From Protaetiibacter intestinalis (GTDB lineage: Bacteria; Actinomycetota; Actinomycetes; Actinomycetales; Microbacteriaceae), in contig NZ_CP032630.1 in the NCBI RefSeq assembly GCF_003627075.1, positions 1,364,001 to 1,428,000 of the forward strand: DNA of 64,000 nucleotides. Direction: 5' to 3'. Both the position numbers and the translations under genes were made by a program. Below the pieces are notes generated by a model. It had not been told where the DNA came from. It saw only the letters and a list, made by a program, of their open reading frames with translations, and ran no database searches. Positions within the stretch are counted from its first letter, which is position 1, and every line of letters starts with the position of its first letter. This document shows positions 52,039 to 59,835 of this stretch, one piece after another.

Positions 52039-52974
52039 GTGAGCAGTCTCGGCGAACTGCGGAAGATGGCCCTGAACCGCAAGGGTTCGGGCATCAAGGC
52101 CGCCACCCCCGACAACAAGGCGGCGTACATCTTCCTGGCCCCCTGGCTCGTGGGCCTCGTGGTCTTCACGATCGGGCCGATGCTCGCATCCCTGTACCTG
52201 TCGTTCACCGACTACAACCTGCTGAAGCCGCCCGTGTGGAGCGGCTTCGACAACATCGTGCGGATGATGAACGACGAGCGCCTGTGGAACTCGCTGCGCG
52301 TCACCTTCACCTACGTGGTGTTCTCGGTGCCGCTGCAGCTCGCCTTCGCCCTGCTCGTCGCGCTCATCCTCGACCGCGGGATGCGCGGACTCGGCATCTA
52401 CCGCTCGATCTTCTACCTGCCGAGCCTGCTCGGCGGCTCCGTCGCCATCGCCATCCTCTGGCGCCAGGTGTTCGGCAACGACGGCATCATCAACGGCTTC
52501 CTGTCGTGGTTCGGGATCGAGGGGCCCGGCTGGATCTCGCACCCCGACTACGCGCTCGGGACGATCATCATCCTGCACATCTGGACCTTCGGCTCGCCCA
52601 TGGTGATCTTCCTCGCGGGCCTCCGGCAGATCCCCGACATGTACTACGAGGCGGCCTCGATGGACGGCGCGGGCAAGATCCGGCGCTTCTTCTCCATCAC
52701 CTTCCCGCTGCTGACGCCCATCATCTTCTTCAACCTCGTGCTGCAGATCATCTTCGCGTTCCAGTCGTTCACGCAGGCCTACATCGTCTCCGGCGGCACC
52801 GGCGGGCCGAGCGACTCGACCATGTTCTTCACGCTCTACCTCTACAAGCAGGCGTTCACCCAGCTCGACATGGGCTACGCATCCGCCATGGCGTGGTTCC
52901 TGCTGCTCATCATCGCCGGCTTCACCGCCTTCAACTTCTGGCTCTCGCGGTTCTGGGTCTTCTATGACGACTGA
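52039..52974 (+). CDS. Sugar ABC transporter permease (MalF/UgpA-like)
   Basis: Inner-membrane permease of 311 residues with six hydrophobic segments (first IFLAPWLVGLVVFTIGPM) and the EAA loop YYEAASMDGAGKIRRFF. The GTG at 52039 is chosen because AGGAGGT lies 6 nt before it; the ATG at 52006 sits only 5 bp after operator 3 with no ribosome-binding site. First gene of an operon of seven that continues through catabolic enzymes. The ATPase is not encoded here, so a shared MsiK-type ATPase is probably used. Confidence 0.9.
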   Translation: MSSLGELRKMALNRKGSGIKAATPDNKAAYIFLAPWLVGLVVFTIGPMLASLYLSFTDYNLLKPPVWSGFDNIVRMMNDERLWNSLRVTFTYVVFSVPLQLAFALLVALILDRGMRGLGIYRSIFYLPSLLGGSVAIAILWRQVFGNDGIINGFLSWFGIEGPGWISHPDYALGTIIILHIWTFGSPMVIFLAGLRQIPDMYYEAASMDGAGKIRRFFSITFPLLTPIIFFNLVLQIIFAFQSFTQAYIVSGGTGGPSDSTMFFTLYLYKQAFTQLDMGYASAMAWFLLLIIAGFTAFNFWLSRFWVFYDD

Positions 52975-53019
52975 GACGCCCCCGACCCGACCCGTGACCC
53001 CGAACCGAAAGGCACCGCG

Positions 53020-53928
53020 ATGAGCTCAGCCGCAGCCACCGAGCAGGCGACTCTGCCCCCGCTCCCCGCGCCCCCGAAGTCGCGCATCCACTACCGGCGC
53101 CGCGCCCGGATCGCCTCCGTCTTCAAGCACGCGGGCCTCATCCTGCTGTCGATCGTCATGATCTACCCGCTCATCTGGCTCGTGGTCTCCTCCCTCAAGC
53201 CCAACGACCAGATCTTCCGCGACCTCAGCATCTTCACGACCGACCTCACCCTCGACAACTACGTCCAGGGGTGGACCACCCAGGGGCTGCCGTTCAGCCA
53301 CTTCCTGCTGAACTCGGCGATCCTGTCGGTCGGCGCGATCCTCGGCAACCTGATCTCGTGCTCGCTCGCCGCCTACGCCTTCGCGCGGCTGCGGTTCCGC
53401 GGGCGCAACCTGTTCTTCGCGATCATGCTCGGCACGATCATGCTGCCGTTCCACGTCGTGCTCGTGCCGCAGTTCGTGATCTTCCGCGAGCTCGGCTGGC
53501 TCGAGACGTTCCTGCCGCTCATCGTGCCGAAGTTCCTCGCCACGGATGCCTTCTTCGTCTTCCTCATGGTGCAGTTCATCCGCGGACTCCCGAAGGAGAT
53601 CTTCGAGGCGGCCCGCATCGACGGGGCGGGGCATCCGCGCATCTTCGCGCAGGTGACCCTGCCGCTCATGGTGCCGGCGCTCGCGACCACCGCGATCTTC
53701 ACCTTCATCTGGACCTGGGGCGACTTCTTCGGCCCCCTCATCTACCTGCGCACGCGCGAGAACTTCCCCGTGTCGATCGCCCTCAAGGGCTTCGTGGATG
53801 CGCAGTCCAGCTCGGACTACGGGGCCATGTTCGCGATGAGCGTCGTCTCGCTCATCCCGCTGTTCCTGGCCTTCCTGATCGGGCAGAAGTACCTGGTCAA
53901 GGGCATCGCGACGACGGGGATCAAGTGA
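53020..53928 (+). CDS. Sugar ABC transporter permease (MalG/UgpE-like)
   Basis: Second permease, 302 residues, six hydrophobic segments. N-terminal helix LILLSIVMIYPLIWLVVSSL and EAA loop FEAARIDGAGHPRIFAQV. GAAAGG precedes the ATG, 45 bp after the first permease. Its stop overlaps the GTG of the dehydrogenase gene, tying import to catabolism. Confidence 0.92.
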   Translation: MSSAAATEQATLPPLPAPPKSRIHYRRRARIASVFKHAGLILLSIVMIYPLIWLVVSSLKPNDQIFRDLSIFTTDLTLDNYVQGWTTQGLPFSHFLLNSAILSVGAILGNLISCSLAAYAFARLRFRGRNLFFAIMLGTIMLPFHVVLVPQFVIFRELGWLETFLPLIVPKFLATDAFFVFLMVQFIRGLPKEIFEAARIDGAGHPRIFAQVTLPLMVPALATTAIFTFIWTWGDFFGPLIYLRTRENFPVSIALKGFVDAQSSSDYGAMFAMSVVSLIPLFLAFLIGQKYLVKGIATTGIK

Positions 53929-55274
53929 GCATCAGGAACTACGCCCTCGTCGGGGTCGGCTCGCGCGCCCAGATGTACCTCGAGGCGATCGCCGGGGCGC
54001 ACGCCGACGTGGCGCGCCTCGCGGCCTGGGCCGACACCAACCCCGGGCGCATCGCCTGGTCGCTCGCGCGATTCCCGGGCCTCGGCGCCCCTCTCGAGTT
54101 CGGCCTCGACGAGCTCGCGCGTGTCGTGCGGGAGCAGGCGATCGACGCCGTCATCGTCACGACGCCCGACGCGACGCACGCCGACTACATCGTCACCGCC
54201 CTCGAGGCGGGCGCGGACGTCGTGGTCGAGAAGCCCCTCACCACGACCGCCGAGGGGGTGCGGCGCATCGCGGATGCCGTGGAGCGCACCGGACGACAGG
54301 TCACGATCACCTTCAACTACCGCTACGCCCCCCGCAACACGGCGCTGCGGCAGGTCATCGCCTCCGGGGCGATCGGCGAGGTCACGAGCGTGCACTTCGA
54401 GTGGGTGCTCGACACCGGCCACGGCGCCGACTACTTCCGCCGTTGGCACCGCGAGAAGGCGAACTCGGGCGGCCTGCTCATCCACAAGGCCTCGCACCAC
54501 TTCGACCTCGTGAACTGGTGGATCGCCGACAGCCCCGTGAAGGTGTACGCCTCGGGGGGCCTGCGCTTCTACGGCGCCGAGAACGCGGCCCGGCGCGGCC
54601 TCGGTCCGCGGCCCGAGCGCGGCACGACCGACTCCGAGCTGCGCGACCGCTTCAGCCTCGACCTGCGGCGCGACCCGCTGTTCGCGGGGCTCTACTACGA
54701 GCAGGAGCAGCACGACGGCTACCTGCGCGACCGCGACGTGTTCGACGCGGGCATCACGATCGAGGACAACCTCTCGCTCGTGGTCGACTACGCGCGCGGC
54801 GCGTCGATGTCGTACTCGCTGAACGCCCACGCGCCGTGGGAGGGCTACACGGTCTCCGTCAACGGCACCCAGGGTCGCGCCGAGCTGACCGTCGTCGAGC
54901 GCGGCGCGGTGATGCTCGACGAGGACGGCGACGTCGTCGTCGACCCGAGCGCGCGCCCCGACCTCGTCGTCGACGAGGGCGCCCGCCCCGTCTCGGAGCG
55001 GCTCATGGTGCAGCGGCACTGGGAGGCCGCGACCGAGGTGGAGATCCCGCACGGGGCGGGCGGGCACGGGGGCGGCGACGCGCTGCTGCTGCGCGAGGTG
55101 TTCGTGGGCGGCGAGGTCGACCCGCTCGGACGCGCCGCCACCTGGCGCGACGGCGTGCGCGCGGTCGTCGTGGGCCTCGCCGGCAACCGCTCGCTCGAGA
55201 CCGGCCAGGCGGTGCGGATCGGCGAGCTCGGCCTCGGCGTGGCCGCCCGCGGTCTGCCGGGGGTGGACGCATGA
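53925..55274 (+). CDS. Gfo/Idh/MocA-family oxidoreductase
   Basis: Large member of the family, 449 residues. N-terminal NAD-binding region (YALVGVGSRAQMYLEAI), lysine motif VVEKPLTTTAEG and the substrate-domain His in KASHHFDLVNWW. It may oxidise the imported sugar or open a glycoside through a keto intermediate (family members include oxidoreductases of glycosidic-bond oxidation routes). The GTG overlaps the permease stop and the TGA overlaps the next ATG. Confidence 0.85.
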   Translation: MSIRNYALVGVGSRAQMYLEAIAGAHADVARLAAWADTNPGRIAWSLARFPGLGAPLEFGLDELARVVREQAIDAVIVTTPDATHADYIVTALEAGADVVVEKPLTTTAEGVRRIADAVERTGRQVTITFNYRYAPRNTALRQVIASGAIGEVTSVHFEWVLDTGHGADYFRRWHREKANSGGLLIHKASHHFDLVNWWIADSPVKVYASGGLRFYGAENAARRGLGPRPERGTTDSELRDRFSLDLRRDPLFAGLYYEQEQHDGYLRDRDVFDAGITIEDNLSLVVDYARGASMSYSLNAHAPWEGYTVSVNGTQGRAELTVVERGAVMLDEDGDVVVDPSARPDLVVDEGARPVSERLMVQRHWEAATEVEIPHGAGGHGGGDALLLREVFVGGEVDPLGRAATWRDGVRAVVVGLAGNRSLETGQAVRIGELGLGVAARGLPGVDA

Positions 55275-56170
55275 CCCGCACCCTCGTCACGGGCGGCGCC
55301 GGCCGGCTCGGGCGCAGCGTCGTCGCGGCGCTCGCGGCCTCCGGGCGCGAGGTGGTCTCGGTCGACCGGGTCGCCGCGGAGGGGCTGCCGGCGCAGCAGT
55401 TCGAGCTCGACCTGCTCGACGACGCGGCCCGCCACGAGCTGTTCACGCGCGTCGCGCCCGAGGAGGTCGTGCACCTCGCCGCCATCCCGGCACCCTTCGC
55501 CGCCCCCGACGACGAGCTCTACGCCGTCAACACAGGACTCGCCTCCGGGGTGCTCGGCGACGCGCTGCGCGTCGGCACGCGCGCCCTGCTCGCCGCGAGC
55601 AGCCCCACGGTGATCGGCTACGGGGCGCCCGAGGGCTGGGCGCCCGCCTACCTGCCGCTCGACGAGGCGCATCCGGTGGCGCCGTGGAACGCCTACTCGC
55701 GCTCCAAGGTCGCCGTCGAGGAGCTCGTGCGCGAGACGGCCGAGCGCGAGGGCGCGCGCATCCGCCTCGGCACCTTCCGGCCCTGCTACGTCATCGCCCC
55801 CGAGGAGTGGGCCGGCGCACCCACCCAGCAGGGGCACACCCTGCTGGAACGCCTCGCCCAGCCCGAGCTCTCGGCGGTGGCGCTGTTCAACTACCTCGAC
55901 GCGCGCGACGCGGGCGCGTTCGTGGTGGCCTGGCTCGACCACGCGGATGCCGTGCCGAACGGCGCCGTGCTCTTCGCGGGCGCGCGCGACGCGCTCGTGC
56001 GCGGCCCCGTGCGCGAGGCGGTCGCCGCCCACCTGCCGAGCGCGGCCGACGCGGCCGAGGCGCTCGGCGAGCGGGACGCCCTGTTCTCGAGCGCCCGCGC
56101 CGAGGAGCTGCTCGGCTGGCGGCCGACGCGCAGCTGGCGCACCGAACTCGTGGAGGTGGAGGGTGAGTGA
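55271..56170 (+). CDS. NAD-dependent epimerase/dehydratase-family SDR (uronate-dehydrogenase-like)
   Basis: Extended short-chain dehydrogenase of 299 residues: VTGGAGRLGRSVVAAL nucleotide motif, HLAAIPAPFAAPDDELYAVN, and the catalytic Tyr-x-x-x-Lys in NAYSRSKVAVEEL. The general pattern is like uronate dehydrogenases, which oxidise uronates to aldaric-acid lactones, and that would feed the dehydratase genes that follow. The exact substrate is inferred from context. Confidence 0.78.
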   Translation: MTRTLVTGGAGRLGRSVVAALAASGREVVSVDRVAAEGLPAQQFELDLLDDAARHELFTRVAPEEVVHLAAIPAPFAAPDDELYAVNTGLASGVLGDALRVGTRALLAASSPTVIGYGAPEGWAPAYLPLDEAHPVAPWNAYSRSKVAVEELVRETAEREGARIRLGTFRPCYVIAPEEWAGAPTQQGHTLLERLAQPELSAVALFNYLDARDAGAFVVAWLDHADAVPNGAVLFAGARDALVRGPVREAVAAHLPSAADAAEALGERDALFSSARAEELLGWRPTRSWRTELVEVEGE

Positions 56171-57080
56171 GTTGAGGTTCCCCGACGGGGTGCTGTTCTT
56201 CCCGGTGACGGCGTTCCGCGCCGACGGGTCGGTCGACCTCGACGCGACCGGCGCGCACGTCGCCGAGCGCGTCGGCGACGGCCCGGGCGGCGTGTTCGCG
56301 GCGTGCGGCACGGGCGAGTTCCACGCGCTCTCCGCCGGCGAGCACGCGGCCGTCGTGCGGGCGGCCGTCGAGGCGACCGCGGGCCGGGTGCCGGTCGTCG
56401 CCGGCGCGGGCGGGCCGCTCGGCCACGCCATCGACTGCGTGCGCGCCGCCGAGCAGGCCGGCGCCGACGGCATCCTGCTGCTGCCGCCCTACCTCGTCGA
56501 GGGGCCCGCGGACGGCGTGGTCGCCTACGCGGAGGCGGTGCTCGCCGCGAGCGGGCTGCCGGTCGTGCTCTACCACCGCGGGGCCGGCCGCCTCACCCCG
56601 CGCGGTGTCGAGCGGCTGCTCGGGCATCCGCGCGTCGCCGGCATCAAGGACGGCGTGGGCGACATCGCCCTCGCGCAGCAGTTCGTGCGGGTCGCGGCCG
56701 AGTCGGGCCGGGCGGAGACGCTGTTCTTCAACGGCCTGCTGACCGCCGAGCTCAGCCAGGCCGCCTACCGCGCGATCGGCGTGCCCCTCTACTCCTCGGC
56801 GGTGTTCGCCATGGCGCCCGACATCGCGACCGCGTTCTACCGGGCGTCCCTGGCCGACGACCTCGCCACCCAGCACCGCCTGCTCGACGGCTTCTACCGT
56901 CCGCTCGTCGCCCTGCGCGACGAGACGCCCGGCTTCGCCGTCTCGCTCATCAAGGCGGGGCTGCGGCTCGCCGGCGCCCCCGTCGGCTCGGTGCGCGCGC
57001 CGCTCGTCGACCCGAGCGCCGCACAGCTCGACCGTCTCGCCGCGATCCTCGACGAGGGACACCGGATCGCCGCGGCATGA
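56163..57080 (+). CDS. kdgD: 5-dehydro-4-deoxyglucarate dehydratase (KdgD-like)
   Basis: DHDPS/NAL-superfamily aldolase-type enzyme of 305 residues. Schiff-base Lys162 in AGIKDGVGD, Tyr137 in VLYHRGAG and the glucarate-type GGVFAACGTGEFHAL near residue 40 identify it. It converts 5-keto-4-deoxyglucarate to 2-oxoglutarate semialdehyde with loss of water and CO2. GTG start; 8-bp overlap with the SDR gene and 4-bp overlap with the next. Confidence 0.88.
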   Translation: MSELRFPDGVLFFPVTAFRADGSVDLDATGAHVAERVGDGPGGVFAACGTGEFHALSAGEHAAVVRAAVEATAGRVPVVAGAGGPLGHAIDCVRAAEQAGADGILLLPPYLVEGPADGVVAYAEAVLAASGLPVVLYHRGAGRLTPRGVERLLGHPRVAGIKDGVGDIALAQQFVRVAAESGRAETLFFNGLLTAELSQAAYRAIGVPLYSSAVFAMAPDIATAFYRASLADDLATQHRLLDGFYRPLVALRDETPGFAVSLIKAGLRLAGAPVGSVRAPLVDPSAAQLDRLAAILDEGHRIAAA

Positions 57081-58162
57081 GCGCGCCGCCGATCGAGAGC
57101 ATCCGCGTGGGGCGGGTGCGGGTGCCGCTGCGGCGTCCGTGGGCGAGCGACGTGACCGACGTCACGGTGCTGCCCGTCGAGGTGCGCCGCACGGACGGCG
57201 TCACCGGCTACGGCTTCAGCTGGACCCCCACGATCGGTGCGGGGGCGGTGCGCGCGTTCCTCGAGGAGGAGCTCGCCCCGTGGTGGACGGGGCGCCCCGC
57301 CGACCCGGCGCTCTGGCCCGAAGCCTGGGCGCGCGTGCACGAGGCGGGCGGCGGGGGCGTCACGACGATCGCGCTCGCGGGCGTCGACCTCGCCCTGTGG
57401 GATGCCGCGGGGCGCCGAGCGGGCACGGGCGTCGCCGAGCTCATCGGCCGCCGCCACGACACGCTCCCCGTCTACGGCAGCGGCGTGAACCTGCACTACA
57501 GCCTCGACGAGCTCGTCGCCCAGACGGAGCGCTGGGTGGCCGCGGGGCATCGCGCCGTCAAGGTCAAGATCGGCAAACCCGACCCGCGCGAGGACCTCGA
57601 GCGGATGCGCGCCGTGCGCGAGGTGCTCGGGCCGGACCGCGAGCTCATGGTCGACGCCAACCAGCGCTGGAGCCTCGCGCAGGCCGTGCACGCCCTCGGG
57701 ATGCTCGAGGAGGTGCGGCCCGCGTGGATCGAGGAGCCGCTGCGGGCCGACGACCTCGCCGAGCACCGCGAACTCGCCAAGCGCACCGGCATCCCGATCG
57801 CCGTCGGCGAGAACCTGCACACCGTGCACCGCTTCCGCGAGGCGCTGGACGCCGGGGCGACCGTGCTGCAACCCAACATCGTGCGGGTGGGCGGCATCAC
57901 GCCGTTCCTCGAGATCGCGCGCGAGGTGCGCGCGGCCGGGGCGACGCTCGCCCCGCACCTGCTGCCGGAGCTCTCGGCGCAGCTCGCCTTCGCGCTGCCC
58001 GAGGAGCACTGGATCGAAGACGTCGAGGACGCCCGCTTCGCGGAGCTCGGCGCCCTCGCCGAGGAGCCGGGGCTCGTGTTCGCCGATGCCCGCGTCTCGG
58101 GCGGTCCCGCCGCCGGCCTCGGCATCCGCTTCCGCGAACCACGTGAGGAGGACACCCCATGA
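57077..58162 (+). CDS. Enolase-superfamily sugar-acid dehydratase (MR/MLE type)
   Basis: 361 residues with the capping domain and barrel of mandelate racemase-like dehydratases. Metal and acid-base residues: KVKIGK, Asp in VDANQRW, Glu in WIEEPL, Glu in VGENLH and His in APHLLPE. The position that usually carries Asp partnering that His reads QPNIVRVGG here, an Asn. It should dehydrate a hexarate or hexonate to the keto-deoxy acid used by KdgD. ATGA overlap with kdgD. Confidence 0.85.
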   Translation: MSAPPIESIRVGRVRVPLRRPWASDVTDVTVLPVEVRRTDGVTGYGFSWTPTIGAGAVRAFLEEELAPWWTGRPADPALWPEAWARVHEAGGGGVTTIALAGVDLALWDAAGRRAGTGVAELIGRRHDTLPVYGSGVNLHYSLDELVAQTERWVAAGHRAVKVKIGKPDPREDLERMRAVREVLGPDRELMVDANQRWSLAQAVHALGMLEEVRPAWIEEPLRADDLAEHRELAKRTGIPIAVGENLHTVHRFREALDAGATVLQPNIVRVGGITPFLEIAREVRAAGATLAPHLLPELSAQLAFALPEEHWIEDVEDARFAELGALAEEPGLVFADARVSGGPAAGLGIRFREPREEDTP

Positions 58163-59589
58163 GCCACGCACGAGCCGCGGTGCACCGCGCCGCCCGCGTC
58201 GCGCCCGCGTTCGCCGCCCTGAGCGGTGCCCGGCGCGCCGAACTGCTCGGCCGCATCGCCGACGCGCTCGACGCCCGGGCCGACGAGCTCGTCGCCGTCG
58301 CCGGGCAGGAGACCGACCTTCCGGAGGCGCGGCTGCGCGGCGAACTCGCCCGCACCACCGCCCAGCTGCGCAAGTTCGGTGCCGTCGTCACCGAGGGCGC
58401 CTACCTCGAGGCGACCGTCGACCACGCCGACCCGGGCGACACCCCGCCGCGCCCCGACCTCCGGCGGATGCTGCGCCCGATCGGACCGGTCGCGGTGTTC
58501 GCGGCCTCCAACTTCCCCTTCGCGTTCTCGGTCGCGGGCGGCGACACGGCATCCGCGCTCGCCGTCGGCTGCCCCGTGATCGTCAAGACGCACCCCGGGC
58601 ATCCGGGCACCTCGGCGTTCACGGCCACCCTCGTGGCCGCCGCCCTCGCCGAGGGCGGCGCGCCCGACGGGGTGTTCCAGACGGTCGAGGGCTTCGAGGA
58701 GGGGCTCGAGCTGGTCGACGCGGACGAGCTCGAGGCGGTCGCGTTCACCGGCTCGCTGCGCGGCGGCCGGGCGCTGCTCGACCGCTGCACCGCGCGGGAG
58801 CGGCCCATCCCGTTCTATGGCGAGCTCGGCTCGCTCAACCCCGTCGTCGTGACGCCGGACGCGGATGCCGCCCGCGGCGCCGCGCTCGCCGCCGGCCTCG
58901 CCGGATCGTTCCAGCTCGGCGACGGCCAGTTCTGCACGAAGCCGGGGCTCGTGCTCGTCCCGGAGGGCTCGGCGCTCGAGGCCGCGCTGCCCGACTCCGT
59001 CGTGGCGGGGGAGCCGCGGATGCTCACCCCCGCGATCGCCGACGGCTACGCGAGCGGGCGCGACCGGGCGGCCGCCATCCCGGGCGTCGAGGTGCTCGCG
59101 GGCGGCGGCGGGGCGACCGCGCCGACCGTGCTCGCGGCCGACGCCGCCACCCTGCTCGCGCACCGCGAACTGCTCGACGAGGTGTTCGGCCCGGTCACCG
59201 TGCTCGTGCGCTACCGCGACGCGGCCGCCCTGCAGGAGGTGCTCGAGACGCTCGAGGGCAGCCTCACCATGACCCTGCACGCCGAACCCGAGGAGGACGT
59301 CACGGGCCTCGCCGACTGGATGGCGGGGCGCGCCGGGCGGGTGCTGTTCGGCGGCTGGCCGACCGGCGTCGCCGTGTCGTGGGCGCAGCACCACGGCGGA
59401 CCGTGGCCGGCCACCAACACCGTGTTCACCTCCGTCGGGGCCACCGCCGTGCGCCGCTTCCTGCGGCCCGTCGCCTACCAGGACGCGCCCGCATCCGCGC
59501 TGCCGGAGGCCCTGCACGACGACAACCCCCTCGGCATCCCCCGCCGCGTCGACGGCGTCTACGTGCTCCCCGCCACCCCCGCTGGTTGA
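58159..59589 (+). CDS. 2-oxoglutarate-semialdehyde dehydrogenase (NADP-type aldehyde dehydrogenase)
   Basis: 476 residues, class-III ketoglutarate-semialdehyde dehydrogenase pattern: VFAASNFPFAFSVAGGD, VAFTGSLRGG, the catalytic Glu in FYGELGSLNP and catalytic Cys in GDGQFCTKPG. It completes the oxidative sugar-acid route by making 2-oxoglutarate for the TCA cycle. GAGGAGG precedes the ATG, which overlaps the dehydratase stop. The final PAG-stop is encoded by a left-end unit of repeat element E. Confidence 0.88.
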   Translation: MSHARAAVHRAARVAPAFAALSGARRAELLGRIADALDARADELVAVAGQETDLPEARLRGELARTTAQLRKFGAVVTEGAYLEATVDHADPGDTPPRPDLRRMLRPIGPVAVFAASNFPFAFSVAGGDTASALAVGCPVIVKTHPGHPGTSAFTATLVAAALAEGGAPDGVFQTVEGFEEGLELVDADELEAVAFTGSLRGGRALLDRCTARERPIPFYGELGSLNPVVVTPDADAARGAALAAGLAGSFQLGDGQFCTKPGLVLVPEGSALEAALPDSVVAGEPRMLTPAIADGYASGRDRAAAIPGVEVLAGGGGATAPTVLAADAATLLAHRELLDEVFGPVTVLVRYRDAAALQEVLETLEGSLTMTLHAEPEEDVTGLADWMAGRAGRVLFGGWPTGVAVSWAQHHGGPWPATNTVFTSVGATAVRRFLRPVAYQDAPASALPEALHDDNPLGIPRRVDGVYVLPATPAG

Positions 59590-59835
59590 GTGCCACCGAT
59601 GGCGGTACCCCTTCCCGCTGGTTGAGTGCCGCGCGCCGGGCGTCACCCCTTCCGCTGGTTGAGTGCCGCGCGAAGCGCGGTGTATCGAAACCAGCGAAGG
59701 CGCCCCTCGATGGGGCGCCTTCGCTCGGTGAGGGCCCACTGGTCCACGCCTGCACGGTTTTCGATACGCCCGCTGCGCGGGCTACTCAACCCGCGGGAGG
59801 GGTGGCGCTGCGCGGGCTACTCAACCAGCGGGACG
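59575..59835. repeat. Nested left- and right-end units flanking element E copy 3
   Basis: Three successive CCGCTGGTTGAGTGCC left ends (starting about 59578, 59615 and 59652) and two ACTCAACC-CGCGGG-type right ends (about 59785 and 59819). The outer units supply the stop codons of the aldehyde dehydrogenase gene (left) and of the SGNH esterase gene (right). Confidence 0.75.
59652..59796. mobile_element. Palindromic repeat element E, copy 3
   Basis: 145 bp, same architecture as copies 1 and 2: CCGCTGGTTGAGT, CCGCGCGAAGCGCGG, TATCGAAACC … GGTTTTCGATA, CCCGCTGCGCGGG, ACTCAACC. The central stem base reads GCGAAGG…CCTTCGC instead of ACGACGG…CCGTCGT, so the pairing is kept although the sequence changed; the apex CGCCCCTCGA-GGGGCG is conserved. 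Confidence 0.8.

Noticed and set aside
50892..52208. 438-codon version of the LacI repressor
   Set aside because: Extension covers the divergent promoter, operator and start of the permease gene; the helix-turn-helix begins right after the ATG at 51896.
59581..59835. Complete insertion sequence at 59.6 kb
   Set aside because: No transposase frame and no clear target-site duplication; only short palindromic ends and a structured centre.
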